From Proteromonas lacertae (taxonomy: Eukaryota; Sar; Bigyra; Opalinata; Proteromonadidae): a stretch of 30,697 nt of DNA. The position numbers and the translations under genes were made by a program. Location: positions 1 to 30,697 of the forward strand of contig NGBS01000941.1 of NCBI GenBank assembly GCA_002245135.1, written 5' to 3'. Shown in pieces: positions 1 through 10,007 of this stretch (its first letter is position 1; each line of letters starts with the position of its first letter). The notes beneath the pieces are model-generated. The model was not told where the DNA came from, ran no database searches, and saw nothing but the letters and a program-made list of their open reading frames with translations.

Positions 1-163
1 CAACAAAGAAATAAACAACTTGATCACTTTTGGATAATAACAGGTGTTGAATCATATTAAAAATTAAAGTTGTTTTACCAGAATTTTTCTTAGCTAATAC
101 AAAATATGCAGAAAGGTTCTGAAAGTAATCATAACCAACAACAGATTTTTTACCCTTTTTCTT
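1..163 (-). pseudogene. packaging ATPase (FtsK/HerA, A32-like), N-terminal fragment at window edge
   Basis: The minus strand encodes a short stretch around VLAKKNSGKTTLI, a Walker A (P-loop) motif of the xxxxGKTT type followed by a hydrophobic helix. It sits next to capsid genes, where Polintons and related viruses keep the genome-packaging ATPase, which translocates DNA into the capsid. Only about 50 residues are in the window; the Walker B motif and the rest lie beyond the left edge. The assignment rests on one motif plus gene neighbourhood, so other P-loop NTPases cannot be excluded. Treated as part of a fossil element. Confidence 0.5.
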
Positions 164-299
164 TTTTATTTTTTTCAACAGACTCTACAGGGTTTATTGT
201 AATATCGTTTATTTTTCAAAGTTGCATTTATTTAATATAAGAAATATTAAAAGACAAAAAGAATAATAGAAATAGTCGATATAAGTAATATAAGAAGAA

Positions 300-1732
300 T
301 AAAGAGAATAGTTATTTAAACAACACTAACAATACCACTTCCATTAATAGTACATAATCTACCTGTAATAATATAAAATTTATGACATATTCTATGTGCT
401 GTAAATGCTGGATCTCCAGGACAACTAATTTCAAAAGTAATTTTTAAATCAGCAGCTAAAGGTCTACCTGCTTGATTCTTAATATTATCTAAATCTCTTG
501 AACCAAAGTTTAAAATTTTCAAAAAATTTCTCATTGAAACTTTTATCTTGTCTGAAAACATCATACCATGAGTCTTTAAAATAATCTTGTACCATCATAT
601 AACTATCATAATATTGCATTAAAGCATAATCTGGTTGATGAACAAAGTCGTTTATCATCCATCTAAATTGTGCATTTTCTGGTATACGTAACCATTTACT
701 ATCGTCTTCATCCCATGGTCTATAAATAATAAATCTTAAAAATGGTCCATTAGAACTATTCAATGTAAAACTATAATTGAATATTCCATTAGGAGAACTA
801 TAAGAAACTTGATGACATCTAAAATCATTGAATTGTATTGGTTTAGATAAACAATAGTTTTTAGTATTGTTATTGCATTGACTATCTTTATATAATATGC
901 ATAAAATCTCATATTTTCTATTTTTATGTTATTCTCAACAACTTCTGTGTCTAAAAGTACATGTATTATCTAAAGTATTGTCAGCTGTTTTATAGCTTTA
1001 AGAGCATAAGATTTAAATGGACCAAATTTATCAATAGTTTGGAATTTAACACATATATACATACGTTCTGCAAAGAATACATCACTTTTCATTGCTGCAA
1101 ATGTATTATAAAATCTTCCTAAAGGTATTTTAACATGTAATCTAAATTCTGGCTCATTATCATATGTATAATGATTCCGTCAGAATTTTTATTTTATTAT
1201 TTTTATTATATGGTATTGCAAACTCAGCTTCATCTTGAACAACTTTATCTTTATTTTATCATTCCATTTTAATTGTATGCCATCATAATAATTTGCTTGA
1301 TAATACTGATCTGGTCTCTTACGAACAATTTCATCCATAAATATACGATATGGTTCATAACTATCATCAACTCTAACTAAATCTGTACCTGTCTGATTGC
1401 ATATTCTGAATGAAGCAATACCAAAACCTTCTTTTAATCCTTTAATAAAATTAGGATAACTATCTTTATCACTAGCTTTATCACCAGTCCATCCTTTTAC
1501 TTTTTTTAATTTGTGTAGTTCTAATAACAAGATCATACTGAATGTAAGACTTAGACAAGTTAATTATGTTATCTCCGCTTAATTCAAACTTTATTTCTTG
1601 AGTATATGTATCCCCATTTATAGTCCAATCACTTGCTGAGCCAACTGGACTTAATTTTACATACTGATAAAAAGGAAGCATAACAGGTGTCTCTACACCA
1701 TGTTTTTGTTCTTTAGGAATAGATAAAGACAT
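300..1732 (-). pseudogene. major capsid protein-like gene, module A (broken)
   Basis: Likely a double-jelly-roll major capsid protein. The start is placed at the methionine of MSLSIPKEQKHGVETP because the module B copy starts MSLTIPKEQKHGVDVP. Conserved stretches shared by both copies include a FELSGDNIINLSKSYIQYD-type segment near residue 50 and NYYDGIQLKWND, followed by a MKSDVFF.ERMY segment toward the C terminus. Its place directly downstream of the minor capsid gene on the same strand fits Polinton capsid modules. The gene is broken, with a few interruptions. The capsid call rests on synteny and general resemblance; I cannot run a fold comparison. Confidence 0.55.
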
Positions 1733-1768
1733 ATTAAGCAAAGAAATAATAGATTAAAAAGAAATTAA

Positions 1769-2758
1769 TTAAGTTCTTTTAAAAACAACAATACTCATAC
1801 AAAACTCTATATTATCTAAATTCAACTCATAACCATTTTGCTGTGTAATCTGCAAAATGATCTGACCATTACTATAAGTATTATTAAACTTTTTACTAGT
1901 ATTAAAAATATCATAATTCTGATAAGTGATAAAACTTGATTCAGGATTTGTTATTGGAATACTATCTAAAACATGACTATCTTGATCTATATTTACTATA
2001 TCCATTCTAATAGTAATGGAAGTAACCCATATTAAAGTAGGTCTGAAAGGTAATTGAACTAATGGTAATTGTCTTTCAATATATCTTTCTTTATTATCTT
2101 TAATCATACCTGGTTCAAATTTAATATTACCTTCTGGATTATAACAATCAAAATAACCTTTCTTTGATATACCAAAATATTTATATGCTAAATCTTTAGT
2201 AACTATTTTAATAGTTTTAATCCAACATATTGGATAACTATATTTACCACTACTTCTAACAGGATCATATAAGACTGTTGTTTTACCAACTATTTGTAAG
2301 TGATTAGTTTGAAAATCATCTTTATCATCTATTTCAAATACATCACCTATAAACATTTGCATATTCTTATCATCCTCTGATAATACTTCTTCATTATAAG
2401 GCATAAAATCTTTTAATGTAATATCTTTGAATACATTGTTAATAATCTTAAGTATTTGATCTTGAGTATAAAAACCTTCTGGTATTTTAACTCCTTTATA
2501 TAATTCATCTCTATCAAATTTATAAGATCCATAACTTGGATTAACTTGTAAATCTATGAATATACTGAAAGTGTCATTAGTATCCTCTTGTATAGTAGGA
2601 AAACTATTAGGAATAACACAGTCTTTCAATGAAATGTCAGAATAATCTTCATCGAATGCAGGTAAATGCAAAACTTTTTTATACTTAGTAGAAAACTGAT
2701 TAGCAGAAGATACCATATCAGAATTAAGGTAATAAGTACGATGTTCATAAGGAATCAT
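1769..2758 (-). CDS. minor capsid (penton-like) protein, module A
   Basis: A 329-residue open frame that looks whole. The N-terminal part has the layout typical of minor capsid (penton) proteins of Polintons and virophage-like viruses: an HRTYYLNSDM start, a phenylalanine- and proline-containing strand (LHLPAFDEDY), then VIPNSFPTIQEDTNDTF, then a VKIPEGFYTQDQILKIIN segment, the usual 'G.Y...ql...iN' motif. A C-terminal block (NGQIILQITQQNGYELNLDN) is almost identical in module B. The protein probably forms the capsid vertices. It lies about 35 bp upstream of the major capsid gene on the same strand and head-to-head with the unknown gene at 2868, so the roughly 110-bp gap probably holds a divergent promoter. 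No membrane segment is visible. Confidence 0.7.
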   Translation of the reverse strand: MIPYEHRTYYLNSDMVSSANQFSTKYKKVLHLPAFDEDYSDISLKDCVIPNSFPTIQEDTNDTFSIFIDLQVNPSYGSYKFDRDELYKGVKIPEGFYTQDQILKIINNVFKDITLKDFMPYNEEVLSEDDKNMQMFIGDVFEIDDKDDFQTNHLQIVGKTTVLYDPVRSSGKYSYPICWIKTIKIVTKDLAYKYFGISKKGYFDCYNPEGNIKFEPGMIKDNKERYIERQLPLVQLPFRPTLIWVTSITIRMDIVNIDQDSHVLDSIPITNPESSFITYQNYDIFNTSKKFNNTYSNGQIILQITQQNGYELNLDNIEFCMSIVVFKRT

Positions 2759-2867
2759 TTGTTTTTATATAAATGTGTAACCGAAATTGAAGAAATAAGC
2801 ATAATAAGCATTATTAATATTATAAGCATTTTTGCACAATTTAATATTTTTAATTTCTGTTTATACA

Positions 2868-3506
2868 ATGAGCGTAGAAAATTCTAAGCAATCTAAAAAG
2901 GTTAATCTATGTTTGAATAACTTAGATAAGCATATAATAATGCGATGTTTCAGAAATGATGGTAAAATTAGATCTCCCACTAGAACTAAACTTTATAATT
3001 ACATCTCTGGTATGAAGTCTGAACTCACATACAACGAAATTAGATATATACTACAGTACATTGATCCAGAGTATCAATGCGATGTAGAAGAAAGGCTTAA
3101 AAAAGGCTTATGGCTTAGAGACTTAAGTAAAGAATTCGCAATAGATGAGAACAATTTACCTCCATTCTCATCATCATCATTCATAAGAAGTTTTAATAAC
3201 AAAGAGAAGAGGACTATGGGTCAAAAAAGGATTATAGAAAACCAACAAAATATTCAACAACAATTAAAGAAGATAATTAATCTAAATGAACAAGTCAAGA
3301 AGATAATCCCATCTGAGACACTTATTAAAAACACATCAAAAGTAATAAATAGTAATTATAATACACTTTATTCTCTAAATAATAGAGAAAGTAATAGTAA
3401 TAGCAATCTATCTCTTGATAGCATTAATGATATCGCACGTGATGAATGTTATATGAGTTACAACAATCTATTTAATGATAGTTTGAATAATGGTTATATG
3501 TATTAA
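2868..3506 (+). CDS. conserved hypothetical protein, module A (virus-like element)
   Basis: About 212 residues, function not recognised. The start is placed at 2868 (MSVENSKQSKKV) rather than at the upstream in-frame ATG at 2832, because the module B copy also begins only a few residues before the conserved core. The core, present in both modules, runs roughly over residues 17-75: LDKHIIMRCFRNDGKIRSPT, then a region around YNYISGMKSELTYNEIRYIL, rich in basic and aromatic residues. The tail is rich in Gln, Asn and Ser and looks disordered. The basic core suggests nucleic-acid or scaffold binding, but that is only inference. It is transcribed divergently from the minor capsid gene and followed by the small membrane-protein gene. 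Confidence 0.6.
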   Translation: MSVENSKQSKKVNLCLNNLDKHIIMRCFRNDGKIRSPTRTKLYNYISGMKSELTYNEIRYILQYIDPEYQCDVEERLKKGLWLRDLSKEFAIDENNLPPFSSSSFIRSFNNKEKRTMGQKRIIENQQNIQQQLKKIINLNEQVKKIIPSETLIKNTSKVINSNYNTLYSLNNRESNSNSNLSLDSINDIARDECYMSYNNLFNDSLNNGYMY

Positions 3507-3589
3507 TATGTCTTTTATAGTTTTATTTTGTTTTTTGTTCAATTTTTTAAATTAAATTGTTCAATTACTTTTAAAAAACTCTGTTTTGA

Positions 3590-3835
3590 ATGGAAAACGA
3601 TTATTTTAACATATTTCTAAGCGTCTTAGTCTTTATTCTCTATATTATAGCTATGGCATTGTGGAAATATATGAAATCTCACAATTGTTTACCTAATTCA
3701 CAAGAACTATCAGATATGAGAGTCAATATGAATGAGATTATAGAGAGAGGTCTTGCTCATGAAGAAACTATCAACAATTTAAAAAGTCAGATTGAAATTA
3801 ATGACATTTTGAAAAGCAAACCAAATATAAACTAA
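3590..3835 (+). CDS. small single-pass membrane protein with coiled-coil tail, module A
   Basis: An 81-residue protein. Residues 1-6 are polar, residues 7-26 form one hydrophobic segment (around IFLSVLVFILYIIAMALW), and residues 35-81 are charged and helical (MRVNMNEIIERGL...INNLKSQIEIND), possibly a short coiled coil. No family is recognised. A fragment with the same start (M.ND...ILLSVLVF) follows the equivalent gene in module B at 8566, so this small gene belongs to the conserved module and is probably a real virion or membrane component. It lies 83 bp downstream of the unknown gene on the same strand. Confidence 0.6.
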   Translation: MENDYFNIFLSVLVFILYIIAMALWKYMKSHNCLPNSQELSDMRVNMNEIIERGLAHEETINNLKSQIEINDILKSKPNIN

Positions 3836-4291
3836 AAGATAGGTAGATATAAACAAACTATTTAAATAAATATTGTTACTATGTTATTAAATTGTTTATA
3901 TATTGTTATTTAAAGTTTTTAAAAATATGGGTTATTAAAAATAAACAAAAATAAATTAACCCAATTTACGTTTCATATTTTCTTAATTATTATTTTTAAG
4001 TTAATATCAATGGCTAGGACTAGACCAAGTTGTTGTATGAGAACAGGAAGATGTAATGTATTAATATTTGTCTATTTATGTTAGTATGCAACAAATGATA
4101 AAGAAAATGAGCATTTAAAAGCTCAATTAGAAACTGGTATAATTTATATCTATACTTTTATAGAAGATAAACATATCTATAATGAATTAAAGAACACAGA
4201 CAGCATAATTGTTCTTAATGATATTAATTTTTGTTGCCATTTCATATTTGAAATTTTAACCAGGAGTATAGGAGTTGATAACAGTTTTATA

Positions 4292-4963
4292 ATGGTTCTA
4301 GTTATTATTGTGGATGAAATATCAAAATTAATTCACAATTTCAAATCTGATCTAATTAAAGACTGGTTTGAGAGCACAGTTATATTTATCTTATTAAAAT
4401 ATTATCAATATATATTATTATTATCCAAATACTCCAAAAAAATACTTGATAACATTTATCCTCATTTACATTATCTTCATAGTATTATACAATCAATAGA
4501 AAAGTATAATGGATTTAATGATATAAATATTTTAAATGCAATGGAAAAGTTTCTTTTATATAACACTAATCTATCAAATATGGATTCTAATCGAAGAAAA
4601 GCTTTATATAACAATTTGGATATATGTAGCAGAAAATTCAATAATACATATATTACAGAATTCATTAATTCATTCATTAGCGATTTTAAAATAACAATTA
4701 TAGAAAATGAATTCAATTTAGAAAAATATTATATCAATTACTTATATAAATATTATCCTAGTAATTATGCACAGTTTTACAATAGAAATGATAATGATAT
4801 AGAGTTAACATTTTTCAAAGATTCATCTTATATTATGTCATTGTGTTATAAATTAGAAGATGAGGTTAAACAAAAATTATCAAGTTATAAAAGGAAGCAA
4901 AGTTCATTTATAGAAAGTGAAGAAGAGAATAAAACAAAAAAATCAGATTCTTTACTAAAGTAA
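4292..4963 (+). CDS. hypothetical protein between the two capsid modules
   Basis: A 223-residue open frame with no recognised family; the same frame is open upstream back to about 4085. The protein is rich in Ile, Tyr, Asn and Lys. Residues 18-60 contain amphipathic and hydrophobic helices (FILLKYYQYILLLSKYSKKI) but no clear transmembrane segment. The C terminus is charged (KRKQSSFIESEEENKTKKSD). It lies on the same strand as the module A unknown and membrane-protein genes and has no counterpart I can see beside module B. It may be a structural or lineage-specific gene of the element, but no function can be assigned. Confidence 0.45.
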   Translation: MVLVIIVDEISKLIHNFKSDLIKDWFESTVIFILLKYYQYILLLSKYSKKILDNIYPHLHYLHSIIQSIEKYNGFNDINILNAMEKFLLYNTNLSNMDSNRRKALYNNLDICSRKFNNTYITEFINSFISDFKITIIENEFNLEKYYINYLYKYYPSNYAQFYNRNDNDIELTFFKDSSYIMSLCYKLEDEVKQKLSSYKRKQSSFIESEEENKTKKSDSLLK

Positions 4964-5265
4964 ATAATGAAGAAGAAGTTAAAAGAAGAAAAGAAGAAAG
5001 AGAAAAAGAAGAATATGAAAAAAAGCAGCTAATTATGCTTTTAAAACAAAACAAACTTGACGTAGTAGATGTGGATGAAGAAGATTGATAATTAAAATTA
5101 AAATATAATAAATAAATTAATTAAATTAATATCATTAATTGAAATGGTGTTTGTTTATTAATATATGTAAATTAGATTAGAAAGAAAATTCTATAAAATT
5201 ATATTAGAATATTCTAGAAAATGCAAAAATAAATTATGACCTAATATGACATAGGTCACGTATTT
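4964..5265 (+). other. short Lys/Glu-rich stretch, then AT-rich spacer
   Basis: 4964-5090 is purine-rich on the plus strand and would encode runs of Lys and Glu in more than one frame. It looks like low-complexity sequence related to the acidic/basic tail of the preceding gene. 5091-5265 is plain AT-rich spacer before the 3' end of the module B capsid gene. I see no RNA gene or motif here. Confidence 0.4.
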
Positions 5266-6246
5266 TTAAAAAGTTTGGTTTGGTGTGCCAGGAGCACGAG
5301 TCATACGGCTCGGTGTGCCAGAACCTTTATTTACTATTATTATGTCTTTAGATCCAAAATTCAAAATTTCAAAGAACTTCTTTTCAAAAGGTATATGTCT
5401 TTTCTTATTCAAATAAGCATAAAAATAAAAATTCTTGAATTTAATTGAATCTGGTCTTATTCCATCTGCAGGCCAGTTTATTGTTGTTTCATTACCTTGA
5501 TCATTATTAAAACCCATAATTTGTCCAAATTTAGGAGTTTGCTGGAAATTGAAACACAAATACATTCTTTCACCAAAGAATACATCACTTTTCATTGATA
5601 AAAATGTATTGTAAAATTTACCTAAAAACATCTTTACATGAATAGTTTTAGACTTTTTATACTGTTGATATTTATCACTTGTTCCAGTAGCTGTAACAGA
5701 TGTAGCTTCATCTTTATCCATTTCCCATTCATTCTCATCAAGAATTAAATGATCATGTTAATCATCATTCCATTTTAATTGAATTCCATCATAATAATTA
5801 GATTGATAAAAAATGTCATAGCTTTTTCTCACTAATTCATCCATAAACACTCTATAGTGTTCATAATTGTCATCAAGCTTGACTAGATCTGTTCCTGTAT
5901 TATTACATAAACGAAATGCTGCTAATCCAAATCATTCTTTCATTCCTTTTATATACTTTGGATATAAATTCTCACTACCTGCTTCTTTAGCAGCACCTTT
6001 TGAAAATGCATCTGCTTTAGCAAGTGGAGTAGTTTCAATTTCGATATCATATTGAATGTAAGACTTTGCAAGGTTTATAATGTTCTCACCACTTAATTCG
6101 AACCTTATTTCATCTGAATAAGTGTTATCTTTAAGTTGATAGAATGATTTAGTTTCCATTGGTGTCAACTTGACATACTGGCAAAAGGCCATCATTGCTG
6201 GAACGTCTACACCGTGTTTTTGCTCTTTTGGGATAGTTAGAGACAT
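5266..6246 (-). pseudogene. major capsid protein-like gene, module B (broken)
   Basis: Second copy of the capsid gene at 300-1732. The start is placed at 6246 (MSLTIPKEQKHGVDVP), 31 bp after the minor capsid gene; an upstream in-frame methionine at 6297 lies inside that gene and is not conserved. Shared blocks with module A are FELSGENIINLAKSYIQYD, the TGTDLVKLDDNYEHYRVFMD region, NYYDGIQLKWND, and MKSDVFFGERMYLCFNFQ followed by EKKFFEILNFGSKD near the end. The copy is broken and shorter than copy A. The capsid role is inferred from synteny with the minor capsid gene and the ATPase. Confidence 0.55.
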
Positions 6247-6277
6247 CAGAAACTCAAAATAAAAAATAAAATAAAAA

Positions 6278-7243
6278 TTAGACTTTAAAGACAACAATAT
6301 CTAAATTAAACTCGATATTATCAAGATTGAGTTCATAATCATTTTGTTGAGTAATCTGAATAGTAATTTGACCATTGGTATAAGTATTATTGAACATTTT
6401 GCTAGTATTAAGAATGTCATTGTTCTGGTATGTAATGAATGGTAACTCAGGGTTTGCTATTGGTATATTTTCTAACACATTTGAATCTTGAATGATGTTT
6501 ACAATATCTAAACGAATGGATATCGCACTAACCCATATAAGAGATGGACGATATGGTAATTGAGTAAATGGGAAATCTACTGAAAATGCAGTTAATGCTT
6601 TTTCTGTTCCTTGAGGTCCTGGAACAAATTTATCATAACATAACCGATATTTATTATTTGGAATACCTAATATCTTGTAGGCTAAATCTTTTGTTACTAT
6701 TTCTATTTTTGAAATCCAAAAAATAGGTTTTGTTAAACTATATAATGCATTCATTTTACTTGCAATTTTTAAATGTCTGGTATGTTCATCATCTTTATCA
6801 TCTAGCTTAAATAAATCACCATTACCTTCTATTACAGGTGTATATAGTATATCCTTAACTATAAACAAATCATCATCAGGAATTTCGAAATCTAAATATT
6901 TTATAGAACGTATTCCATCATTGATTAACTTAATAATCTGATTCTCATCATAAAAACCTTCAGGAATTTGTACTGATACACATACTGTGGGTTTTTCTGG
7001 CGCTGTGCCATCTTCTTTATCATAATCACATGTAAATAAGAACTGAAACGTATCGTTTGTCTCTGCTTGTATAGTAGGGAAAGAATTAGGGACAACTGCG
7101 TGTAATAACGACACATGAGTATAATCTTGATCAAATGATGGTAAGGCTAAGGTCTTTTTGTATCTATTCCCTACTCCAAATGTACCTGTAGTCATTACCA
7201 TATCAGAATTTAAATAGTAAACACGGTGATTAGAGACTAACAT
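6278..7243 (-). CDS. minor capsid (penton-like) protein, module B
   Basis: A 321-residue open frame that looks whole. It is homologous to the module A protein along its full length, with matching blocks HRVYYLNSDM, LALPSFDQDYTHVSL, VVPNSFPTIQAETNDTF, VQIPEGFYDENQIIKLIND, ILWVTKDLAYK-type and LPYRPSLIWVSAISIRLDIVN segments, and a nearly identical C-terminal NGQITIQITQQNDYELNLDN block. The likely role is the capsid penton or minor capsid protein. The two copies differ at many positions but both stay open, which suggests two separate element lineages or an old duplication, not a fresh copy. It lies head-to-head with the unknown gene at 7305, with a 61-bp spacer. Confidence 0.7.
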   Translation of the reverse strand: MLVSNHRVYYLNSDMVMTTGTFGVGNRYKKTLALPSFDQDYTHVSLLHAVVPNSFPTIQAETNDTFQFLFTCDYDKEDGTAPEKPTVCVSVQIPEGFYDENQIIKLINDGIRSIKYLDFEIPDDDLFIVKDILYTPVIEGNGDLFKLDDKDDEHTRHLKIASKMNALYSLTKPIFWISKIEIVTKDLAYKILGIPNNKYRLCYDKFVPGPQGTEKALTAFSVDFPFTQLPYRPSLIWVSAISIRLDIVNIIQDSNVLENIPIANPELPFITYQNNDILNTSKMFNNTYTNGQITIQITQQNDYELNLDNIEFNLDIVVFKV

Positions 7244-7304
7244 TTTGAAAAAAAAATAATGTCAATATTGGTAATATTAGTAATATTGACACTATTTTTA
7301 TTTT

Positions 7305-8534
7305 ATGGAAGATAATAAAAAACCTAAACATAGAACAGTTCCATTCAAATTAACAGAATTAGACAAACAAGTAATCATCAGAAGCTTCAGAAAAGACGGT
7401 AAAATCAGAGCTCCCACAAAATCGAAATTATATCATTTAATTTCAGGATCAAAATCAAGACTTACATACTCAGAGATAAGATATATATTGAAATACATCG
7501 AAGATGAGTACAAATATTACATAGAATCAAAGTTTAAGACAGGTTGTTTTAATGGACCAATCATTGAACAAGTAAAAGTACCTCTTAACACGCCAAAACT
7601 AACCGCTTCAAGCTTCGCTCAAGCCTTAAGTAAACACAAAGAACACAGAATTGCAGGTCAAAAGAAGACAAGAATGATGTTAGAACAGATTTTAGCATTA
7701 CATAAGAAGGAAGAAGAGGTGTTGTACGCCGATGGGAGATAAAAGGGTTTTATTAAAAACTAATTCGACAGTAGAGGGTTTGGTAGTGGAGTTATAATCA
7801 AATATATACTTACTTTGGCATATAAGCTACATCTGTGATATATTTTTTTTTAAGCTTCCGCCTTGTATATATGAAACGCATATTACTTCATTCAATATTT
7901 TTTTGTTTCAATCGTTACTACAGACAAAAATACATCAGCTGAGATGAATAAGATATGAAAAAATTGATGTTAAGGCAATTAAAAATGGAAAAATAAAATC
8001 GAGTTCAAGCCTCTTTCAAGCCTACTTTTTCAATTTCAATATTATGTATAAAGAAATTAAAATTATTATATTCTATTCATCTAAAAACTTTAATTTCGTT
8101 TTCTGCTATTGCTATTGACGTTTAATATGAAGTATAAATATACAATGTTGGATATATAACTGATTAACCAGAACTATACGATACACAGCCAACGTAACTT
8201 TTTTGAAAAACTAAGTGTATATCTGTAATATATAGGGGCTCATGGTTACGTATATAACTTCAGCGTAATCTAAAACCCTTTTATCTCCCAAAGGCGCAAA
8301 TCTCCCAACTGTGTACAACAAGAGGATTTTTTACCTCCACAAGAGATAATTGACATAAAAGATGACGAAATTAAGGTAAAAGAAGAGGTAAATTACGTAA
8401 AACCGGTCACAAAATCGAATGTAAACAGTTTAAGTGGTTTAGAAGACTTGTCTCCTGTTAACTCAGTTCCTAGTTTAAGTCCAAAATCAATAACAGATAA
8501 AAGCATTATAAGAACTAATTGTATTATTTTTTAA
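7305..8534 (+). pseudogene. conserved hypothetical protein, module B, interrupted by short transposon A1
   Basis: Homologue of the gene at 2868. It opens with MEDNKKPKHRTVPFKLTELD, then the conserved core (IIRSFRKDGKIRAPTKSKLY, and an SRLTYSEIRYILKYIEDEY region). The coding stretch runs into the A1 element at 7720. Coding-like sequence of the same character, acidic and Ser/Pro-rich, resumes directly after A1 and ends near 8534. The 5-bp duplication AGAGG on both sides of A1 shows that it inserted into this gene. Function unknown, as for copy A. Confidence 0.6.
7720..8320. mobile_element. short non-autonomous DNA transposon, family A, copy A1 (601 bp)
   Basis: The element starts TGTTGTACGCCGATGGGAGA and ends with the inverse ...GTGTACAACA, flanked by the 5-bp direct repeat AGAGG (7715-7719 and 8321-8325). 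The terminal inverted repeat continues as GGGAGATAAAAGGGTTTT. The right end carries one extra 17-bp unit (GTTGGGAGATTTGCGCC type) that the left end lacks. The core at 8001-8030 contains two TCAAGCC repeats followed by TACTTTTT. A full-length copy of the same length lies inverted at 18707-19307. There is no coding capacity, so it depends on a transposase in trans. Confidence 0.9.
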
Positions 8535-8565
8535 TTTTTTTGTTAACTGATTTAAAATTTTACTT

Positions 8566-8610
8566 ATGGGGAACGATATAATGACAATTTTACTCTCTGT
8601 ATTAGTATTT
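8566..8610 (+). pseudogene. fragment of small membrane-protein gene, module B
   Basis: About 15 codons beginning ATGGGGAACGATATAATGAC read MGNDIMTILLSVLVF, which matches the start of the module A membrane protein (MENDYFNIFLSVLVF). It sits in the same place, just after the unknown gene. Similarity stops near 8610, which is taken as the edge of the virus-like region. Confidence 0.55.
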
Positions 8611-9094
8611 AGGAAAGTTGCGAATTGGACTCGAGTTCAAAATTTGAACTCGGTACTTCCAGCCACTTTACAGCGCTAATATTAAAATTTCATTGACTTT
8701 TGTAATTAAATTAAACTATTCTGAAATGCGTGTTGAATTTGGACAACATCAATGTTAATCATTATAAACATCATTAGAATTTTGTACATAAATCTATTGT
8801 ACATAATATGTGTACACTGGACCTCCAGTTTTTAATCTAATTATTTTGATAGTTCAAGAGAAAATTCAAAAAAAGAAATATTGACACAAGCTTTGGCTTG
8901 ATCAAACTTGAATTTATTTAAATTTTGAACTCGCTCTTTGTATGCGAAGAGAATATTCATTTTTAATAATCATTTGACATGTATATGTTTTAATTATTTA
9001 ATTTAAACTATAAAAATTCAAGTAATACAAGAAATTATCTAGATCGTTAAGATTACAAGAGATTACATAAAAATTCAATAATTATGTAATATTA
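8611..9094. other. AT-rich spacer without genes
   Basis: No open frame of note. A perfect short palindrome with 9-bp arms (GAGTTCAAA / TTTGAACTC) lies at 8633-8651, and TTTTGAACTCG recurs near 8925. The stretch may be the remains of another repeat, but no ends could be found. Confidence 0.4.
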
Positions 9095-9099
9095 ACTAT

Positions 9100-9525
9100 T
9101 GTTGTGCGCCGTTTGTCATAGTTGGCCGTTTGTCTATTAGACACTTTTAAAACAAACTAAATGTATATTCTTACCTGTCTTGTTAATATAAATAGTTTGA
9201 ATATTTGCGCCGTTTGTTTTCTAGAAATTTTTGAAGCAAACTAAATGCATATTTAGCTGATATAGACTAAAATACATTAGCTGAAATGATTAGAACAACT
9301 TAATATTGATCATAAGACATATAAAATGAAAAAAGAAAATATAGAATCAAGCCTCACTCAAGCCTACTTTTTACATTTCTTTTTTTATATAGAAAGATTT
9401 AATAATTATTACATTCTAATCATTTCAGCTAATGTATTTTAGTCTATATCAGCTAAATATACATTTAGTTTGTTTTAAAAGTGTCTAATAGACAAACGGC
9501 CAACTATGACAAACGGCGCACAACA
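9100..9525. mobile_element. short non-autonomous DNA transposon, family B, copy B1 (426 bp)
   Basis: Starts TGTTGTGCGCCGTTTGTCAT and ends with the exact inverse ...GGCGCACAACA, flanked by the 5-bp duplication ACTAT (9095-9099 and 9526-9530). The terminal inverted repeats extend through two GCCGTTTGTC units spaced 17 bp apart and on to the GACACTTTTAAAACAAACTA region. The core at 9343-9372 (TCAAGCC repeated, then TACTTTTT) matches that of family A. There are no genes in it. It is shorter than B2 because it lacks a roughly 60-bp subterminal segment. Confidence 0.88.
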
Positions 9526-9653
9526 ACTATCAATTTACTTCGATTTAGAACAAACTAACATAATTCTTTCTAATCTTCGATTTTATACTCATTTCATTCT
9601 ATATATTATACTCAATTATATATACATTATACAATAACCATTTTTAACTATCA
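9526..9653 (+). repeat. left arm of perfect 128-bp inverted repeat
   Basis: Begins ACTATCAATTTACTTCGATT and ends ...TTTTTAACTATCA. It is the exact reverse complement of 10725-10852. Full identity implies recent formation or gene conversion between the arms. Confidence 0.9.
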
Positions 9654-10007
9654 GTTTATTTCTTTTATAGTCTGTGTAAATCTGACATTGTAAATGACAT
9701 TTTTAAATTTATTTTATAAGTTTATTGCTAATGATTTACTACACCAGTTATGAAATTAAGTATTGTTTATAATTTTGTTTTTTATTTAGATTATTGTTAC
9801 TTTTAAATAAGAAGAACATCACATTTTAATCATTAGGCTGCAGGACTGTTATAATGGAAGATAATTGTAATTTCGTTGTAGAATTAATGCATAGATGCAA
9901 GAACTAGAATTTATCAAAATTACCAAATTGTGTAACTTTTGTATTTATGGATAGTGTGTAATGTTAAATAAGAAGAGAAGCCTGAATTATTTTAATTTGT
10001 ATAAGAT

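Larger units (their letters stand above)
1..8610. mobile_element. Polinton/Maverick-like virus-derived element, partial, two capsid modules
   Basis: This is a fossil region of virus-like genes that begins outside the window. From left to right it holds the start of a packaging-ATPase gene, capsid module A (major capsid, minor capsid, unknown gene, small membrane protein), an unknown gene, and capsid module B with the same four genes in the same order and orientation. No integrase, polymerase or protease lies within it. The right limit is taken as the point near 8610 where similarity of the second membrane-protein gene to the first stops. The ATPase and the major and minor capsid genes are hallmarks of Polintons and related adintovirus/PLV-type elements. 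Some genes look whole and others are broken, with several breaks in total. The two modules differ at many residues, so they are not a recent duplication. Confidence 0.7.

Noticed and set aside
4010-4084. Short Arg/Cys peptide MARTRPSCCMRTGR resembling a histone H3 start
   Set aside because: Only the first few residues match; the rest is unrelated and the frame is short. Most likely chance.
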